64,000 nucleotides of DNA from Symbiodinium natans (GCA_905221605.1 CAJNDS010000125.1:1-64000); one strand, 5' to 3'. Positions 50,501 to 55,701 are shown, counted from the first letter of the stretch. Notes: generated from the sequence alone by a model not told the origin. Numbers and translations: made by a program.

Positions 50501-52391
50501 TAAACCCTAGCCCTAAACCCTAATTAAACCCTAAACCCTAGTCCTAAACCCTAAACCTTGAACCCTAAACCCCAAACCCTAAACCCTAAACTCTGACCCT
50601 ACACCCGAAACTTAAACCCTAGATCCACACGCTGACAATTTGCAGGTTATGGTGCGCGTTTGCAGAAGAACCGAAGGACAGGAGTGCTTAGGGTTCAGGG
50701 TTCCTTGTTGATGTAGGCGAGCGGTCAACGACGTTGGCAGAGATCTGCGAGTTTTGCTTTTAAGGGTGCCTTCTAGGGGTTCCTCCTTATACCCCTTAAG
50801 AACCCTGAAACACTTGGTGATGGAAAGCCCAACATGTCCAAGACAGCTCCAAGGCTCTTCTCATTGCTTCACTCATAAATCATAAATGCAACCACTAAAG
50901 ACCTCAACCCGAAATCCCTCCAACCCTGGTACCCTCAACTCTAACCCGCTAAACCCCAAAGTCTGAACCCTCGAAACCCGAGTGCCATGAACTCTTGGGG
51001 ATTTAGGATCTAGCGGTTTAGGGCTTCGGGATTTAGAGTTTCAGAAATTTAGGGGTTCAAGGTTTGTTTGGGGTGGGCTTCTGGGATTTAGGATTTCAGG
51101 GCCTGAAACATGCTATTGTCTAGGGGTTTTCGGGTTTAGGGCTTGGGGTTTCGGTTCAGGGAATTTAGGGTTTAGGGGTTTCAGGGTCTAAGGCTTTAGA
51201 CTTTTAGGTCATTTCTTTTTCGGGCTTCAGGGTTTTTAGGGGATTCTGAATGTAGGGATGTTCTAGGGCTTTCGGGCTTTGGGTTTTTCAGGATTTAGGC
51301 CAGAGGGTGCGCGCAGAACGTGGGGGCCCAAGCAACAAGGAACCAAGGTGGGCGCAGGGCTTGTAGGGTTTAGGGTCAGGGTTTAGGGTTTAGGGTTTAG
51401 GGTTTAGGGTTTAGGGTTCAGGGTTCAGGGTTTAGGGTTTAGGGTTTAGGGTTTAGGGTTTAGGGTTTAGGGTTTAGGGTTTAGGGTTTCAGGGTTTAGG
51501 GTTAGGGCTTAGGGGTTAGAGCTTAGTTGCTGGGTTCTTCGGGTGCAAACGAGGCTGCCTGCAGGCGCAGCTTGTTCACGGTGTCGTCTGGGAGGACCCA
51601 GATGGCGACGGACTCGCGATGGTACATTGTTCTTATTCGCAGGTTGGGTCGTCTACCTGACTGACTTATCATCAATACAGTATCAACACAAACCCTACAC
51701 CCTAAACCCTACACCCTAAACCCCTAAACCTTTTAGCCCGTAAACCTCAAGCCTTCATCCCATTGGAGACTCGACTAGATCGCCCCCAAACCGTACGCCC
51801 TCGTTCAGCACGCAAACGTAACTTAAACCTTGACCCCCAGAACTGCCCTAAACCCTGAAGCCTAAACCCTAAACCCCAAAGCCTAAACTCTAAACCCCAA
51901 AAGCCTACATCCTAAACTTTCCACCCTCTTTACATCTCAAGCTCCAAATCACACCGAACCCCACAACAAAGGGTTTAGGGTTTCGGGTTTAGGGTTTAGG
52001 GTTTCGGGTTTAGGGTTCAGGGTTCAGGGTTTATGCTCTTGACTCTTCGACCCAAACCCGGAACCGTAAACCCTGAACTCTAACCTTTCACACCCCAAAC
52101 CTATAAACCCTAAACCCTGGGCGCTATACCTAAAACCCTAAACCCTAAACCCTATCCGTCCCCGCCCTGCAGAGGAACGTAAACCCTAAACCCTAAACCC
52201 TAAACCTTAAACCCTAAACCCTAAACCCTAAACCCTAAACCCTAAACCCTAAACCCTAAACCCTAAACCCGAATTAAACCCTAAACCTTGAACAACAACC
52301 CTAAAGCGCCATGCCGAAGAACCTACTGAGCCTTCAACCTCCCAAAGCCCTCCTCCGACAAGGCCTGCCCAGAAAGGAGGGCCACGTGCAC
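26530..52391 (-). CDS. Gene A: ubiquitin-like start plus many VWG repeats, split into small exons
   Basis: Read from 52391 down, the minus-strand islands give VHVALLSG, then a ubiquitin-like piece (VAIWVLPDDTVNKLRLQ), AQAALAVGLAGLVTQSGELL, and then alternating halves of a ~36-residue repeat: half 1, DV..I.AT..AFAAI..DG; half 2, SVVTWG.....GGDSS.V..QL. Clear copies include DVERIVATGGAFAAV, SDGSVVTWGPTDRGGDSG, VTWGCERAGGDSTAVQEQLK and AFAAILANGTVVSWG. I know this repeat family as very common in dinoflagellates, often annotated as RCC1- or HERC-like; its role is not established. Intron positions recur at the end of half 2 and inside or before half 1; donors are often AG|GC. Introns of 0.4-1.5 kb consist mostly of telomere-type repeat and M1-M3 elements. 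Some exons are degenerate, so the gene may be decaying or may be two genes. The 3' end is not found. Confidence 0.75.
26780..26905 (-). CDS. Gene A exon(s), GGEESSAV and SSVSVWG
   Basis: One open minus frame reads GGEESSAVARKRAAASRARS then SVSVWGCRLSDPEP: the end of one repeat (GGDSSAV) and the VVTWG of the next with a shortened, basic link. GC-rich. Confidence 0.5.
27317..27412. other. Unassigned GC-rich island
   Basis: The plus frame reads VKAPVPAADSEVRFLESDLT and ends in a stop; the minus frame after TCGTCAG| reads SLSRKRTSESAAGTGAFTG. Gene A should be read on minus here, but neither frame is decisive. Confidence 0.3.
27645..27688 (-). CDS. Gene A exon, NSSMVAPELQNVHQ
   Basis: Acceptor CTTCCAG|GAA and GC donor CACCAG|GCGGG; NSSMVAPELQNVHQ matches the junction SS.V...L..V of two VWG repeats. 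Confidence 0.5.
28722..28780 (-). CDS. Gene A exon, QAFAAILANGTVVSWG
   Basis: Acceptor ACGGAG|GCAGG; encodes QAFAAILANGTVVSWGHPLQ then GG. A canonical repeat core with both AFAAIL and VVSWG in one exon. Confidence 0.75.
28866..29010. repeat. CCCTAAG variant array
   Basis: About sixteen CCCTAAG heptamers with a few CCCTAAA and one CCCTGAG; the same variant as at 12.96 kb. Confidence 0.9.
29040..29095. other. Unassigned island between repeats
   Basis: Minus frame after AACTCCAG| reads GVPDLVPQKNLPMFPA. No clear match to the VWG repeat. Confidence 0.25.
29500..29805 (+). CDS. Unrecognised single-copy open stretch
   Basis: A plus frame from about 29588 to a TAG at 29800 (no good ATG) contains AEDLAFAFGFGKRMMSKSFR then KKPKRVPTLEVPVALVLARC; a minus frame of 70 codons also exists (MDSVSFGISLEPGPLALPKL at its start). 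Codon choice does not settle the strand. It lies in an intron-like interval of gene A. Confidence 0.25.
30312..30355 (-). CDS. Gene A probable exon, GSVLRCG
   Basis: Acceptor CCTAAG|GGGC; encodes GSVLRCGRQPVPPLHH, a worn form of GSVVTWG. Moderate support. Confidence 0.4.
30412..30480 (-). CDS. Gene A probable exon, FARIEAPDKHVGVCVWLYG
   Basis: Open minus frame VFARIEAPDKHVGVCVWLYG keeps the pattern FAAI..DG.V..W. No acceptor clearly better than others was found. Confidence 0.4.
30972..31029 (-). CDS. Gene A exon, TWGDPYSGGK
   Basis: Acceptor TGCCCAG|GACTTGG; encodes TWGDPYSGGKIPDTALWADC, a good second half-repeat (TWGDP..GG). Confidence 0.6.
31158..31668 (-). pseudogene. Gene fragment with a CC..C...H....H zinc-finger-like end, frameshifted
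   Basis: Two adjacent minus frames look coding. The first (31668 to ~31552) reads CCLVCQKRAAESHLMSEPHA then ENMRNFMA and a stop; its C-x2-C...H...H spacing resembles a small zinc-binding module I associate with dinoflagellate proteins. The second, shifted by one base, runs from about 31540 to 31160 with VHVDWNTWKQAMDEPLELEI, an acidic stretch (MEIVTTEEAVPEPPAAPKAV) and then telomere-type codons. A frameshift, an unseen short intron or a sequencing error near 31540-31560 would join them. Upstream is a ~100-bp C-rich run. It sits between gene A exons; function unknown. Confidence 0.45.
31678..31785. repeat. C-rich low-complexity run
   Basis: Almost pure C with TA or TTA interruptions (CCCCCCCTTACCCCCCC); on the other strand GGGGGGGTAA, so it may be an expanded telomere-like tract. 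Confidence 0.9.
32098..32216. mobile_element. M3 inverted-repeat element, copy 3
   Basis: ACTACTTGCAGGTTCATGGG at the left; GTGGACTTAAGGGGG and GCAGTTGTAATTGGGG at the right. The right end is duplicated beyond an adjoining CCCTAAA tract (see 32197-32272). Confidence 0.6.
32197..32272. repeat. 22-bp duplication around a CCCTAAA tract
   Basis: CAGTTGTAATTGGGGTTAGA plus AG at 32197-32218 recurs with two mismatches at 32251-32272; (CCCTAAA)4 lies between. Insertion-with-duplication form, here inside an M3 element. Confidence 0.8.
32759..32799 (-). CDS. Gene A exon, AAFAAILENGK
   Basis: Acceptor CTGCAG|GGTCC and GT donor GGCAAG|GTGGTG; encodes SVAAFAAILENGK, a clear first half-repeat. Confidence 0.7.
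33110..33425. repeat. Single-copy AT-rich stretch with a local tandem duplication
   Basis: TTTAGGGCTCCTATAACTC and TACTTATAACT occur twice (33303-33333 and 33354-33384), with GGGGGGACCTAATC between. No gene seen. Confidence 0.6.
33575..33633 (-). CDS. Gene A exon, SHVQQQLEDVANITG
   Basis: Acceptor CTTGCAG|GCAG; encodes SHVQQQLEDVANITGRHC, the link S.V..QL.DV..I between two repeats. The opposite strand also has an open frame (VATVSACDVCHILELLLDV), rejected because the minus reading fits gene A. Confidence 0.55.
33680..34110. other. Single-copy stretch in a gene A intron
   Basis: Both strands have ~65-80-codon open frames without recognisable features. 34000-34110 holds a block AAGAAGGGTACCCTTTTTGC followed by TATAAGGGAACCC, shared in outline with 17.25, 44.65 and 46.17 kb; possibly a fourth element family. 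Confidence 0.35.
34259..34398. mobile_element. M2 inverted-repeat element, copy 3
   Basis: Left TAAGGGTAGTTACATGGTCC pairs with right GGGGACCATGTC...TCCCTTA; inside GGGCCCTTAAAGGGG. 140 bp, the clearest M2 copy. Confidence 0.75.
34638..34693 (-). CDS. Gene A exon, DGSVVTWGNELSGGDSS
   Basis: Acceptor CGGCAAG|GAGATGG; encodes DGSVVTWGNELSGGDSSLA, a textbook second half-repeat. The donor is unclear. Confidence 0.75.
34742..34975. repeat. Long TTTAGGG tract
   Basis: About 32 heptamers in one orientation with a few defective units, ending in four GGGGTTA units. Confidence 0.95.
35229..35348. mobile_element. M3 inverted-repeat element, copy 4
   Basis: TTGGAGGTTCAAGGTACTTA TTAACC at the left, AAGTACAGTTATAATTGGGG at the right, with self-complementary GTACAACTGTACTT inside. 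Confidence 0.7.
35435..35815. repeat. ~62-bp minisatellite, about six copies
   Basis: The unit contains GGAACCGACGTTCCCGTGAG, GCTGGGTTTTCGTTGATTTG and TAGTACAAGCTTAGTACT. GGAACCGACGTTCC and AGTACAAGCTTAGTACT are themselves near-palindromes. The open frames with NENPAGSRERRF are repeat artefacts. Confidence 0.9.
35931..35983. mobile_element. M3 element end fragment
   Basis: CCCAATTGGTTAATAAATACCATGAACCTCCAAGTA: the right end of M3 only. Confidence 0.5.
35992..36046 (-). CDS. Gene A exon, DVRSIAATEAAFAAI
   Basis: Acceptor TCCCGAG|GATGTC; encodes DVRSIAATEAAFAAIRGQW, a canonical first half-repeat, in phase with the preceding exon at 36507-36566. Confidence 0.75.
36050..36158. mobile_element. 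M2 inverted-repeat element, copy 4
   Basis: Holds CCTTATATACATCCC, AAGGGCCTGTACTTCAGAAG and AAGGGACCACATTAACGGAC; immediately abuts the exon's acceptor side, so it may supply sequence near the splice site. Confidence 0.6.
36507..36566 (-). CDS. Gene A exon, VTWGCERAGGDSTAVQEQLK
   Basis: Acceptor CTCTCGAG|GTC and GC donor CTCAAG|GCGCAC give exactly 20 codons, VTWGCERAGGDSTAVQEQLK. The best-defined exon of the gene. Confidence 0.82.
37415..37455 (-). CDS. Gene A exon, SDYAFAAILADGG
   Basis: Acceptor GATTCAG|GGATCG; encodes GSDYAFAAILADGG. A GC donor is possible at GATGGCG|GCG. Confidence 0.72.
37484..37560. repeat. TTAGGGC variant array
   Basis: About ten units of CTTAGGG (complement of the CCCTAAG variant). 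Confidence 0.9.
38045..38135. other. Unassigned GC-rich island in gene A
   Basis: The minus frame after GAGCTCAG| reads VRPRLQGVVQRLLCA; the plus frame reads EQALDHPLEARSHLSSGDCA then a stop. The minus reading is preferred for consistency but is weak. Confidence 0.3.
38160..38205. repeat. TTCAGGG variant array
   Basis: Six GGGTTCA units, then TTTAGGG units. Confidence 0.9.
38566..38627 (-). CDS. Gene A exon, GTVVAWGDRTAGGDARLA
   Basis: Acceptor CCTCGAG|GCAC; encodes GTVVAWGDRTAGGDARLAAR, a clear second half-repeat. Confidence 0.75.
38654..38750. repeat. TTAGGGC variant array
   Basis: About thirteen CTTAGGG units with one CTCAGGG, then a return to TTTAGGG. Confidence 0.9.
39319..39405. repeat. 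TTCAGGG variant array
   Basis: About eleven GGGTTCA units directly continued by about twelve TTTAGGG units; the switch is abrupt. Confidence 0.9.
39695..39755 (-). CDS. Gene A exon, VKSLHATSRAFAALKEDG
   Basis: Acceptor GTCTCAG|GCAAGG and GT donor GATGGC|GTCCCG; encodes QGVKSLHATSRAFAALKEDG, a canonical first half-repeat. Confidence 0.75.
40400..40510. repeat. Homopolymer/CA-repeat cluster
   Basis: (CA)n at about 40400-40424, A-rich, C14 then A17 near 40452-40482, then a second (CA)n. The open frames here are artefacts. Confidence 0.9.
40560..40617 (-). CDS. Gene A possible exon, CPWGRSDKELRRGG
   Basis: Minus frame EFGGHCPWGRSDKELRRGGQ keeps WG.......GG. An island at 22.27-22.32 kb reads YSDKELRVWEGEGWGW and shares SDKELR, perhaps by chance. 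Confidence 0.35.
40628..40900. repeat. ~80-bp tandem repeat, about four copies
   Basis: GGCTTGAACCTGGG recurs near 40632, 40715, 40808 and 40866, followed each time by T-rich sequence with CTCTAGGGTTTTT. It directly adjoins an exon island. Confidence 0.8.
41222..41277 (-). CDS. Gene A exon, DVVATDYAFAAVLCDG
   Basis: Acceptor CTGGCCAG|GGACGTC, the same phase and bases as the exon at 47826 (CAG|GGACGTG); encodes DVVATDYAFAAVLCDGTA. Confidence 0.75.
41800..41866 (-). CDS. Gene A possible exon, AGGNLGVVAAVHS
   Basis: After AGACAG|GCG the frame reads AGGNLGVVAAVHSTITRTKV, a possible worn GGDSS.V half-repeat. Confidence 0.3.
41954..42398 (-). CDS. Unrecognised open stretch of ~148 codons, acidic C-terminal part
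   Basis: Minus frame open from the repeat edge at 42398 to a stop at 41954, with an internal ATG at 42325. It begins ASKVAADLGVHVYELRWTPY, continues VLQAAWMPEHNGRHYAEYAL and AVQHQHGCALFELGAVSGTY, has an acidic serine-rich stretch (DSETESNSFEEPHEF), and ends RARSELQGKPSKF. Much longer than the surrounding exons, with more A/T at third positions. It lies among gene A exons: a nested gene, a retro-inserted fragment or a terminal exon of another transcript. No domain recognised. Confidence 0.5.
42490..42575 (-). CDS. Gene A possible exon, DLRVLGSVGFSGGPEP
   Basis: Minus frame PDLRVLGSVGFSGGPEPAQP fits a worn second half-repeat (..VV.WG...GG). Splice sites unclear. Confidence 0.35.
43189..43275. 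mobile_element. M1 inverted-repeat element, copy 4
   Basis: GGATGTTCCCACTTATACTA at the left; TTAGTCTAAGGGGGAACATC at the right; the inside also pairs. A partial right end follows at 43300-43333. Confidence 0.75.
43300..43333. mobile_element. M1 right-end fragment
   Basis: TTAAGGAACTGCTAGTCTCA then GGGGGAAGATCCC, a worn copy of the right end of M1 that duplicates the one just upstream. Confidence 0.6.
43433..43490 (-). CDS. Gene A exon, HAFAALTGGGRVITWGRDE
   Basis: Acceptor TTTTCCCAG|GCATG with a pyrimidine tract, GC donor GACGAG|GCGTCC; encodes HAFAALTGGGRVITWGRDE, both cores of the repeat in one exon. Confidence 0.78.
43476..43597. repeat. 26-bp duplication around a telomeric tract at an exon edge
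   Basis: GCTGCAAAGGCATGCCTGGG plus AAAAGA at 43476-43501 recurs with one mismatch at 43572-43597; TTTAGGG-type repeat lies between. The duplicated bases are the acceptor and first codons of the exon at 43433-43490, as in the case at 12.0 kb. Confidence 0.88.
43930..44200. other. Single-copy stretch, unrecognised
   Basis: Open frames on both strands; the minus one of 84 codons starts MKPLLLRIHIHHEPPSMPWN, where PPS/M comes from an M3 end fragment (GGAGGTTCATGATGG at 44148). Nothing recognised. Confidence 0.35.
45327..45364 (-). CDS. Gene A exon, DVVAVRGTVNPG
   Basis: Acceptor CCACCCAG|GATGTC in phase after the exon at 46042-46087; DVVAVRGTVNPG is a worn first half-repeat. Confidence 0.5.
45730..45905. 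mobile_element. M3-related element, extended copy
   Basis: Contains CATAGCTGTACTTATAGGGC, ATAACCCCAATCACAAGTGT and TTATTAACTGCACTTGTAGG: two sets of M3 motifs, so perhaps two nested copies. Confidence 0.45.
46042..46087 (-). CDS. Gene A exon, MGGNCSAVAMQLQ
   Basis: Acceptor CCTTCAG|GAGC and GC donor CTCCAG|GCGCGC; encodes STMGGNCSAVAMQLQ, the GGDSSAV..QL end of a repeat, finishing in phase 0 like the exon at 36507. Confidence 0.65.
46150..46730. other. Intron stretch with worn elements, no gene seen
   Basis: Holds AACAAGGGTATCCTTTTTGG then AATATAAGGGAACCCC (same block as at 34.05 kb), an AT-rich inverted-repeat-like piece near 46380-46460, and G-rich runs near 46565 and 46720. Confidence 0.4.
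46832..46880 (-). CDS. Gene A exon, GRVVTWGEPLG
   Basis: Acceptor CTCCGAG|GAAGG; encodes GRVVTWGEPLGCRALS, a good VVTWG half-repeat. Confidence 0.68.
47136..47268. mobile_element. M2 inverted-repeat element, copy 5
   Basis: GGGGCCCAGGTCTTCTAGGG at the left, AAGGGCCCATACAACCCTTT and GAGGGACCGTGTTA at the right; ~130 bp. Confidence 0.55.
47312..47389. repeat. 26-bp duplication around a short CCCTAAA tract
   Basis: GGACTTTCCACCGCTTCCGA then GCCCCT at 47312-47337 recurs with three mismatches at 47364-47389; (CCCTAAA)2 plus about ten bases lie between. Confidence 0.75.
47394..47745. repeat. ~350-bp TTTAGGG tract, longest in the window
   Basis: About 48 heptamers in one orientation with a few TTTCGGG and TTTTAGG defects. 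Confidence 0.95.
47760..47826 (-). CDS. Gene A exon, DVERIVATGGAFAAVRAD
   Basis: Acceptor GCTGCCCAG|GGACGTG; encodes DVERIVATGGAFAAVRADRL, a canonical first half-repeat. Confidence 0.78.
48103..48127 (-). CDS. Gene A possible micro-exon, SEVQHQLR
   Basis: Acceptor CACTGAG|GCAG and GC donor CAGCTCAG|GCGCG bound 25 bp; SEVQHQLR fits the S.V..QL end of a repeat. Confidence 0.4.
48215..48300 (-). CDS. Gene A possible worn exon, VRFSPAIIAILR
   Basis: Minus frame RPVRFSPAIIAILR resembles V..I.....AFAAIL. Splice sites not clear. Confidence 0.25.
48503..48640. repeat. Local tandem triplication
   Basis: ATCATACCAATCTACCCTGT plus CCC recurs three times, and CCTTCCTGCGCCTACACTTA twice, in an intron-like interval of gene A. 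Confidence 0.9.
48736..48799 (-). CDS. Gene A exon, SDGSVVTWGPTDRGGDSG
   Basis: Acceptor CCTGTGAG|GATGCG; encodes MRSDGSVVTWGPTDRGGDSG, a textbook second half-repeat. Confidence 0.8.
49175..49247 (-). CDS. Gene A probable exon, VRMATLASTRQSMAFALRLA
   Basis: Acceptor ACAAAG|GTTC; encodes VHATVRMATLASTRQSMAFA then LRLA. Fits the stretch leading into the first AFAAI of the protein. Confidence 0.55.
49862..49911 (-). CDS. Gene A possible exon, ECQLQHGDM
   Basis: Acceptor ACCCTCCAG|GAG; ECQLQHGDMAPHRPNSA resembles the '..Q.GD.L' loop that follows the ubiquitin-like start in this family. The plus strand also has a good open frame (RRHVSMLELALLEGGEALPS), so the strand is not certain. Confidence 0.35.
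50410..50478 (-). CDS. Gene A exon, AQAALAVGLAGLVTQSGELL
   Basis: Acceptor GGTTCAG|GCC; encodes AQAALAVGLAGLVTQSGELL then TL. Fits the second part of the ubiquitin-like start (AQ.AL.VG...LV...G..L) known from this family. Confidence 0.65.
50640..51350. other. Single-copy and degenerate telomeric stretch, no gene seen
   Basis: Short unique stretches (50640-50990) and strongly degenerate GGGTTTAGG-like sequence (50995-51350). No coding island recognised. Confidence 0.45.
51559..51613 (-). CDS. Gene A exon, ubiquitin-like start
   Basis: GC donor CTGCAG|GCAGCC; encodes SVAIWVLPDDTVNKLRLQ, a ubiquitin-fold strand and helix start. The acceptor would be CGCGAG|TCC, not the usual AG|G. Confidence 0.6.
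52351..52391 (-). CDS. Gene A exon, VHVALLSGQALSEE
   Basis: Acceptor TTGCCAG|GTGCAC; VHVALLSG is the first strand of the ubiquitin-like start in dinoflagellate VWG-repeat proteins. A GC donor CAG|GCC (exon end 52368) is an alternative to the end given. Confidence 0.62.
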
Positions 52392-52834
52392 CTGGCAAGC
52401 ACGCTTGAAGGGGGTCTCGCGATTTCGGGTGACAAGGGCGTGCGGCGTGGGGAGGCTGGGGCCTAGGGTTTAGGGTTTAGGGTTTAGGGCTTAGGGTTTA
52501 GGGCTTAGCGTTTAGGGTTTAGGATTTAGGGTGTAGGGACTCAACCCTAGTCTGGTGGCTTTCGATTTGTTTCTGGGTTCAGGTTCTTCTCAGGGGATGT
52601 TTGAGGGTTCAGGTCTTCGTTAACGTCACAGCCCCGAGCATGAGAGGCCCCCCAAAGTAACTCAAAGCCGACTAAACCCTAAACCCTAAACCCTAAACCC
52701 TAAACCCTAAACTCTAAACCCTAAACCCTAAACCCTAAACCCTAAACCCTAAACCCTAAACCCTAAACCCTAAACCCTAAACCCTAAACCCTAAACCCTA
52801 AACCCTAACCCCTCCCCCCCCCCTCCAAAATCAG

Positions 52835-52900
52835 GTATTGGGGGCTCCTCCATGAGCCGTGGATCCGCCAGGCGCTGGCTTCCGGCCTGGCCAGTGATCT
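52835..52900. other. Unassigned coding-like island
   Basis: Plus frame LHEPWIRQALASGLASDLMA resembles the HPWI end of a protein-kinase domain; minus frame after TGGCCAG| reads AGSQRLADPRLMEEPP. All confident exons nearby are on minus, so the kinase look may be chance. Confidence 0.3.
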
Positions 52901-53038
52901 TATGGCCCTAAGCTTCCTTCTTCCCCCCCTCTATGCTGGTTTAGGGTTTAGGGTTTAGGGTTTAGGGTTTAGGGTTTAGGGTTTATTATAGGGTTTAGGG
53001 ATTAGGGTTTAGGGTTTAGGGTTTAGGGCTTCGGGTGC

Positions 53039-53117
53039 CTCACGGCGCTTGCTGGTGGAGTCTATCCAGTGGCCGCCGAAGAAGTCGTCGACGAACATGC
53101 GGTCCATGGCTCTCTCC
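53039..53117 (-). CDS. Exon island, MDRMFVDDFFGGHWIDS
   Basis: Minus frame ERAMDRMFVDDFFGGHWIDS then TSKRRE, with GC donor CGTGAG|GCACCC (or GT at CGCC|GTGAGG). Clearly coding by composition; not recognised. It may belong to the 5' part of gene A or to a separate gene. Confidence 0.5.
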
Positions 53118-53219
53118 AACGATATATGTGTAGGGTTTAGGGTTTAGGGTTTAGGGTTTAGGGTTTAGGGTTTAGGGTTTTTAGGGTTTAGGGCTTAGGG
53201 CTTAGGGTTTAGGGTTTAG

Positions 53220-53400
53220 CTTCCAGGGCCTGGAGGGTTTTCCAGCGGGCATGCATCGGCTAAGGATTTGTTTCGTGCCATTGCGACTGCAGGGTGGAGG
53301 CTGCAAGAAGCAGCTTCGATGGCATCGAGAGGCTGCGGAAGCCTTATAGAGTTCAGCCCATAAGCCCTTTTGCATTTGTAGCTCCATAAACCCAATCAAC
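53220..53400 (-). CDS. Possible exon, unrecognised
   Basis: A minus frame from 53399 starts MIGFMELQMQKGLWAELYKA and stays open into the telomeric repeat. A CAG acceptor-like site lies at about 53303. Low support. Confidence 0.25.
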
Positions 53401-53825
53401 CCTGTAAGCCCTGTACTCCAAGCAGAGGGGGCTCGGGGGTTTAGGGGTTCATGGGGGTTTAGGGGGTTCCTGGTAAACTCTGAACCCGGAGCCAGCGTTG
53501 CGTGGAGATTCAGGAGCCATGGTGGGCTTTGAGAAAGGCGGGGTTTCTAGGGCTTAGGGTTTTTAGGCCTCTTAGGGCTTACGCTGCTAGGGCTTTAGGA
53601 TGTAGCGTCTTCGGGCTTCGGGGTTGTTTGGGGGGGCTCTTGGGCTTGGGGTTTGCTCGGGTTTTTGCGGGTTGACCGTTTGGGTGGTTTCCGAAAGCGC
53701 GTTTCAGGAGGAGTTGTTGCCAGGTTCGGGATCCTCGGTAAGTCCCAAACCCTGAAAGCGGAGAAGGCGAAGGGAGGAGTTGGGATTCAGTTTTCGGCTT
53801 CAGGGCTTTTAGGGCATTCTAGATG

Positions 53826-54010
53826 TTTCTAGATGTTTCTAGATGTTTCTAGGGTTTCTAATAGGATTTATGGGGTAATATTGATGTTATAGATGGGGAT
53901 TACAGATGTTTAAGAGGTTTCTAGGGTTTCTAACAGGGTTTAATAGGGTATTATTTATGTTTATAGATGGGTATTATAGATGTTTATAGAGGTTTCTAGG
54001 GTTTCTAAGG
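53826..54010. repeat. ~90-bp tandem duplication plus TCTAGATGTT steps
   Basis: TCTAGATGTT occurs three times, then GGTTTCTAGGGTTTCTAA..GG..TTA.GGG and a TTATAGATGGG.ATTA block occur twice. Single-copy sequence with no gene seen follows to 54360. Confidence 0.75.
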
Positions 54011-54539
54011 TTCTGCAGGTCCAAGGGGTCTTAGGGCTTTCAAGCCTCTGAGGGCTCGGGGGTTAAGAATCTTAAGGGCTTGTAGAAGGAAGCTTGATGT
54101 TTCGGTTAGGGGAATTCTAACTAGGGTTGGTAAAAACCGGTAAAGGTCTCCCGCGCCCGATGACTCAGACAAAGATTCAAAACGACAACGCAGAAGGCCT
54201 ACGTATAATTAAGCCCCTTGGTGTAGGACCTCCAAGACTACCCCAGGATACCCGATTTTTGGGGCCTACGTGTTAAACCCCAGAAGCCTGAACCGTGAAC
54301 CCGAAGGCCCTTAAATCCCGAACCCCCAAACCCAAAGCCCTGAAGCCCGAAACCCGCCTAGACCCTAAACCCTAAACCCTAAACCCTAAACCCTAAACCC
54401 TACACCCTAAACCCTACACCCTAAACCCTACACCCTAAACCCTAAACCCTAAACCCTAAACCCTAAACCCTAAACCCTAAACCCTAAACCCTAAACCCTA
54501 AACCCTAACCCTAAACCCTAAACCCTAACCCTTTCTTAG

Positions 54540-55250
54540 AGAGCCAAGTCCCTGCCTCCGTAGCCGGTGCACCTGACGACGTATGGCTTCATCCCTCTTA
54601 TTCCTAGCACATGAACCCTAAACGCTGTTCACTCCCCAAACCCAAAACCGTTAACCCTAAACCCTAAACACTAAACCCTGAACCCTAAACCCTAAACCTC
54701 CAACCACGAACCTTGCTGAATAGTCCTGGGTGCCTTCACTTTGAACATTCGCTCTCCTGGGCCCTGAATACACCAATCCCCCTTGAACACTCAGCATCCT
54801 CCATCCGAAAGATGCTAAGAACCCAAGCCCCAAGCACTCTACCCGCTGTAGGGTTTAGGGTTTAGGGTTTAGGCTTTTGGGTTCAGGATTTAGGAGTTAG
54901 GGCGCTTGAAATCATAGTGTCATCCAACGACAACATTCTGCCCCCCAACCCTTGAACCTTGGCAGCCTCGCCTCAAATCCTCAACCCCAAGTCCTAGCCC
55001 CAAGAGCCTGTTTGAGCAGAAAGATCCCTGCCCCTGAATCCCTAAATCCCGAAACCCTAAACCCCAAACACCAAATAGACCCTATATGAACCCCAAAGCC
55101 TACACCCTGTAAACCCTGCAAAGCCTATAAACCTTGTAAACCCTGTAAACCCCCTAAACCCTATAAAACCCATAAATCCTAAAAACCCTATACACCCAAC
55201 CAAAAAACAAAAACCCTACAAGCCCAACAAAACCCTATTGAAAGCCCTAT
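54540..55250. other. Degenerate telomeric and single-copy stretch, no gene seen
   Basis: Short unique segments between CCCTAAA-like units; many CCTGTAAAC and CCTATAAAC variants near 55090-55250. Confidence 0.5.
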
Positions 55251-55258
55251 AGAAAACC

Positions 55259-55550
55259 TACAAACCCTCTAAACCCTCTAAACCCTCTAAACCCTCTAAA
55301 CCCTCTAAACCCTCTAAACCCTCTAAACCCTCTAAACCCTCTAAACCCTCTAAACCCTCTAAACCCTCTAAACCCTCTAAAACCTCTAAACCCTCTAAAC
55401 CCTCTAAACCCTCTAAACCCTCTAAACCCTCTAAACCCTCTAAACCCTCTAAACCCTCTAAACCCTCTAAACCCTCTAAACCCTCTAAACCCTCTAAACC
55501 CCCTAAACCCTCTAAACCCTCTAAACCCTCTAAACCCTCTAAACCCTACC
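55259..55550. repeat. CCCTCTAAA nonamer array, ~31 copies
   Basis: A perfect or near-perfect 9-bp unit CCCTCTAAA (telomeric heptamer with CT added) repeated about 31 times, with one CCCCCTAAA and one AACCTCTAAA defect. By far the most homogeneous variant block. Confidence 0.95.
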
Positions 55551-55607
55551 TAAACCCTAAACCCTAAATCCGAAACCCGAACCCTAAGCCCTTAAATCCT
55601 CCGTCAC

Positions 55608-55701
55608 CAGCCATGGCACTCTGCTCCGCGGGCACCGCGGGCGCCGCGGGCGCTGCGGGCGCCGCGGGCGCCGGCTCGCCCTTGAGGAGGGCCAGCTCGC
55701 G
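55608..55701 (-). CDS. Exon island with Ala-Pro repeat
   Basis: Acceptor GGTTGCAG|CGC and GT donor GGCTG|GTGACGG; encodes RELALLKGEPAPAAPAAPAA then PAVPAEQSAMA. Helical start then an (APA)n linker. Gene not identified. Confidence 0.5.

Noticed and set aside
52835-52900. Protein kinase fragment on the plus strand (HEPWIRQAL)
   Set aside because: A single short motif; every confident neighbouring exon is on the minus strand. Kept only as an unassigned island.
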